Of a stretch of 62,376 nt of DNA, positions 59,763 to 62,376 are shown piece by piece (position 1 is the stretch's first letter; the number at the start of each line of letters is the position of its first letter). This DNA is from Clostridiales bacterium. GTDB lineage: Bacteria > Bacillota > Clostridia > Christensenellales > Pumilibacteraceae. A model generated the notes under the pieces. The model made no database searches. It worked only from the letters and a program-made list of their open reading frames with translations, and had not been told where the DNA came from. Where the stretch lies: contig JAIDCZ010000023.1 in assembly GCA_029055565.1 (NCBI GenBank), positions 1 through 62,376 on the forward strand. The letters are read 5' to 3'. The position numbers were made by a program, and so were the translations under genes.

Positions 59763-60785
59763 ATGGACGACGGTCGGCTCCAAAGCGGCGATCTGCTGGA
59801 CTCGCGTGGGTGTCTTGTGCAAAGCGGTTATGCGTTTTCGCAAGTCAAGCGATACTGCCGCGCGGCGGTCAAGCCAAAGCTGCGCATAAAGGAATGGGAC
59901 TACTACAGTGTGTGTGACGGCGATTACGCGGTCGCGCTCACGGTGGCAGACAATTCGTATATGTCGCTCGCTTCGGTGTCCGTTATCGACTTCAAGCACA
60001 TCAAGTACGTTACCAAAAGCAAAATCGGACTTATGTCGCTTGGCAAGCTCGGCATGCCGAGCAGCTGTACGGAGGGCAACGTCCGCTACGACAAGGGCGG
60101 CGTTAAAATTTCCTTCGATATAGACGATGCGGGCAACAGAACGCTTAGGGCCGAATACAAAAAGTTCGATGGGAACAAGACGTTCAAGTGCGAGTTCAAC
60201 CTCGCGCCGGCATCGGGCGACAATATAACGGTCGCGATTCCGTTCGGAAAAAAGCGCAGATTTTACTACAACACCAAAATCAACTGCCTACGGTGCAACG
60301 GCTGGTTCTCGGTCGGCGAGGATAGGCACGAGATAAAGAACGCTTACGCGGGGCTCGATTGGGGCCGAGGCGTGTGGACGTACAAAAATACGTGGTACTG
60401 GTCGTCGTTGTCTTGCGAGACTGATGACGGCAAAACGCTCGGACTCAACTTGGGCTACGGCTTCGGCAAGCCTACGGCAAGCGAAAACGTCGTAACGTAC
60501 GACGGCAAGGCTCACAAGCTGGACGAGGTTGCGTTCGACATTCCGTATACGCAAGGCAAGATAGACTACCTCAAGCCTTGGAAAATGACGGACAACGAGG
60601 ACCGACTGGAGCTTACGTTCTATCCGCTGATTGACAGAAAGGACAAAATGAACGTGGGCGTGCTGGCTACCGACCAACACCAAGTTTTCGGAAAGTTCTA
60701 CGGCAAGGTCGTGCTGGACGACGGCACTATAGTCAATATCGCCGATAGGATGGGCTTTGCGGAAAAGGTGGTCAATCGGTGGTAG
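59763..60785 (+). CDS. DUF2804 family protein
   Basis: 340 residues. The DUF2804 hallmark G-L-D-W-G-R-G-V-W-T-Y is present, with a following W-Y-W-S-S and further beta strands, suggesting a lipocalin-like or galactose-mutarotase-like fold. Function is unknown. It starts 3 bp after the rpsI stop without a clear ribosome site, so translation may be coupled to rpsI; a protein of unknown role in the ribosomal operon is unusual. Confidence 0.85.
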   Translation: MDDGRLQSGDLLDSRGCLVQSGYAFSQVKRYCRAAVKPKLRIKEWDYYSVCDGDYAVALTVADNSYMSLASVSVIDFKHIKYVTKSKIGLMSLGKLGMPSSCTEGNVRYDKGGVKISFDIDDAGNRTLRAEYKKFDGNKTFKCEFNLAPASGDNITVAIPFGKKRRFYYNTKINCLRCNGWFSVGEDRHEIKNAYAGLDWGRGVWTYKNTWYWSSLSCETDDGKTLGLNLGYGFGKPTASENVVTYDGKAHKLDEVAFDIPYTQGKIDYLKPWKMTDNEDRLELTFYPLIDRKDKMNVGVLATDQHQVFGKFYGKVVLDDGTIVNIADRMGFAEKVVNRW

Positions 60786-60854
60786 CAAAGGGCGAGGAGC
60801 ACCCGCAAAACTAAATGAATAAATAAACCGCGCTCAATAATGAGCGCGGAGAAT

Positions 60855-60944
60855 GGAGAGATGGCTGAGCGGCTGAAGGCACACGCTTGGAAAGCGTGCG
60901 TAGTGTAACAGCTACCGGGGGTTCGAATCCCCCTCTCTCCGCCA
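60855..60944 (+). tRNA. tRNA-Ser (anticodon GGA)
   Basis: 90 nt with encoded CCA and the long variable arm of serine tRNAs. Acceptor GGAGAGA/TCTCTCC, anticodon stem CACGC/GCGTG with loop TTGGAAA, so anticodon GGA. T-arm GGGGGTTCGAATCCCCC. Confidence 0.96.
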
Positions 60945-60947
60945 AGA

Positions 60948-60990
60948 GCATTCAATTTGAACCCAAGAGTGGCAAATTGAGTGCTTTTTT
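60948..60990 (+). terminator. tRNA-Ser terminator
   Basis: 12-bp stem GCATTCAATTTG/CAAATTGAGTGC (one G-T pair) followed by T6. Confidence 0.85.
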
Positions 60991-61084
60991 CATTTGGCGG
61001 TATTCGTGCAATACCGTAAGCACATTAGAGCGGTTAAAGTTTATAGTGGCGAATAACTGTATGTTGTTGTAGTCGTATCTATTA

Positions 61085-61113
61085 TTGACATTGACGACGG
61101 AATTTGTTATAAT
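61085..61113 (+). promoter_or_regulatory. Promoter of the GIY-YIG gene
   Basis: TTGACA (61085-61090) and TATAAT (61108-61113), 17-bp spacer. Confidence 0.75.
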
Positions 61114-61140
61114 GCTTTAAACAAATCTTTGGCGGTTAGT

Positions 61141-61971
61141 ATGGCGACGAGCAAGAAACTTGAAATCATATATTACAATGGTCAGCCGGATGGGGTGCGT
61201 TCTATTCGGCGGCATTTGTCGACGATAACTACGTATGTTATTCCTCGTCCGCTTCTTGCGGAAGCAAAGAAGATTTCTGGCATAACAAGGCCCGGGATAT
61301 ATTACTTGATAAACGAGAATGACGAGAACAAGATAGCGCAAATATACATCGGTCAAACGCGCAATGGGGTTGTGCGGCTTGACGACCATAACCGTTCCAA
61401 AGATTTTTGGAATAAGGCGATAATGTTTCTGGCCGACAATAAGACCTTTTCGCTTGATATGATAAGCGGGCTTGAAGAATACGCCATTGTCAAAGCGCAC
61501 GAAGCGAAACGCTATAAAGTGGAAAATTCGGTTAAGCCGAAATACGAAATCGACGAATACGATCTTCCTTCAATCGAGGAAGTATATGATGAAATTCAGT
61601 TTGTCATGGCTACGCTCGGCTATAAGGTGAATGACGCAAAGCAGACGCGAAACGACGGCGAAATTTTTCATACGACGCGAAATGGCATTACAGCGTACGG
61701 CATTTACGGTGGCGATAAGTTTCAAGTGTTGGAGGATTCGGAAATTAATTTTGCAAAATCGGTCAGTTTGCCTAAATATAACAGACAGCGTGATGAGCTG
61801 TTGCAGAAAGGGGACATTGCCGCTATCAATGGAAAATATGTTTTGAATATTATTTTGGAATTCAAAACTCCGAGTGGCGCCAGCGATTTTGTGCTGGGCG
61901 GTTCTACAAACGGTTGGGTGGAATGGAAAAACAAAGACGGCAAAACCCTAGATGAGATTTATAGGCGATAG
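61141..61971 (+). CDS. GIY-YIG nuclease-family protein with DUF4357 C-terminus
   Basis: 276 residues from ATG 61141. P-G-I-Y-Y-L followed by I-Y-I-G-Q-T-R-N-G-V-V-R-L is the GIY-YIG core; the conserved downstream Arg and Glu (E-E-Y-A-I) are present. The C-terminal 60 residues match DUF4357 (F-K-T-P-S-G-A-S-D-F then N-G-W-V-E-W-K and G-K-T-L-D-E). Such proteins are frequent cargo of mobile elements and may act in restriction or DNA repair. It lies between tRNA-Ser and a recombinase. Confidence 0.85.
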   Translation: MATSKKLEIIYYNGQPDGVRSIRRHLSTITTYVIPRPLLAEAKKISGITRPGIYYLINENDENKIAQIYIGQTRNGVVRLDDHNRSKDFWNKAIMFLADNKTFSLDMISGLEEYAIVKAHEAKRYKVENSVKPKYEIDEYDLPSIEEVYDEIQFVMATLGYKVNDAKQTRNDGEIFHTTRNGITAYGIYGGDKFQVLEDSEINFAKSVSLPKYNRQRDELLQKGDIAAINGKYVLNIILEFKTPSGASDFVLGGSTNGWVEWKNKDGKTLDEIYRR

Positions 61972-62097
61972 TCGGTGTAGCAATTTAATATTATTGATGA
62001 ACGTATTTAATACTAAAAGCGCCACGAGGAAAGTTGGCGAACAATATGACATTTTATGATATATGAAGTGCGCTGTTAATTTTTGTGAGTAACCATT

Positions 62098-62376
62098 TTA
62101 TATTTTGTTTCTGTAATTGAATTTATTAAGTACTTGCTTTTTGCGTTGAGTTGTTACTTCGGTGTAGATTTGCGTTGTGGCTACACTCGCATGCCCGAGT
62201 ATTTCTTGAACCGAGCGGAGATCGGCGCCGTTAGCAAGCAGATTAGTAGCAAAGGTATGTCGGAGATAGTGCGGAGTCGAATGCGTACTGATTTTGGCCT
62301 TCTTTAAGTATTTTTTGTATATGTATTCTATGCCGTGTATGCTTATGGGTTGACCGTAACGATTTATAAATAGATG
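62098..62376 (-). CDS. Tyrosine recombinase (integrase), C-terminal part
   Basis: 93 codons seen; the gene starts beyond the right edge and ends at the TAA at 62100-62098. Catalytic features: [18 protein letters not shown] and the nucleophile Tyr in Q-I-Y-T. It is XerC/D or phage-integrase type. Its position 1.2 kb past tRNA-Ser suggests a mobile element whose body lies further right. 61972-62097 before it contains nothing recognisable. Confidence 0.9.
   Translation of the reverse strand, partial: HLFINRYGQPISIHGIEYIYKKYLKKAKISTHSTPHYLRHTFATNLLANGADLRSVQEILGHASVATTQIYTEVTTQRKKQVLNKFNYRNKI

Overview
The window reads as a chromosomal segment of an uncultured, probably gut-associated Clostridia-type Firmicute. 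Evidence for this is the AGGAGG-like ribosome binding sites, TTGACA/TATAAT promoters, standard code, tRNA genes with encoded CCA, a Spo0A-type DNA-binding domain, a single-chain iron-sulfur L-serine dehydratase, a YitT-family protein, a TPP riboswitch of Firmicute type and an rplM-rpsI operon. The species cannot be named from sequence alone, and no search or base-composition calculation was run.

Layout. 1-356 is the start of a leftward Pro/Glu-repeat protein that leaves the window. 552-7673 holds a surface lipoprotein, a secreted type I pullulanase and a GH78-like glycosidase. 7711-13391 holds a lipid glycosyltransferase and acyltransferase pair, a ParA ATPase, a four-helix-bundle gene between inverted repeats, a TPP-riboswitch-controlled ThiT-like transporter and a HAD phosphatase. 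13660-21898 is a glycogen/alpha-glucan cluster (glgB, glgA, glgP, a cytoplasmic GH13 enzyme). ADP-glucose pyrophosphorylase is absent here, so it must lie elsewhere.

22118-32343 is accessory DNA. tRNA-Arg(CCG) is followed by a 5.2 kb island bounded by copies of the tRNA 3' end. The island carries a BcgI-like restriction-modification pair, a stand-alone WYL-like protein and a Shedu (DUF4263) nuclease, but no integrase. Next come an unrecognised protein, an HNH nuclease and two tandem C5-cytosine methyltransferases. 32479-39024 holds a large hybrid histidine kinase with a structured leader, a zinc-ribbon membrane protein, and a HAD-HAD-Sir2-TetR operon. ssrA (tmRNA) lies at 39334-39722.

39891-43707 is an insertion bounded by 49-bp direct repeats. 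It carries one very large protein: cytoplasmic XRE helix-turn-helix, one membrane span, an HtrA-like protease, InlB-type repeats and a GLUG-like C-terminus. 43746-60785 holds a stand-alone Pnkp-type polynucleotide kinase, membrane and lipoproteins, serine dehydratase, YitT, a Sel1-repeat protein, a TspO-like protein, asnS, an M18 aminopeptidase, hpt, a lone Spo0A C-terminal domain, rplM-rpsI and a DUF2804 protein. The right edge (60855-62376) has tRNA-Ser(GGA), a GIY-YIG protein and the end of a tyrosine recombinase, probably the start of a second island.

Two genome-wide habits stand out. Palindromic intergenic elements with GAATTAAGAATGCAGAATT-like ends recur, and one pair of such ends encloses the four-helix-bundle gene. 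Five genes also have a full -35/-10 promoter ending 6-8 nt before the ATG with no Shine-Dalgarno sequence, so their mRNAs should be leaderless.
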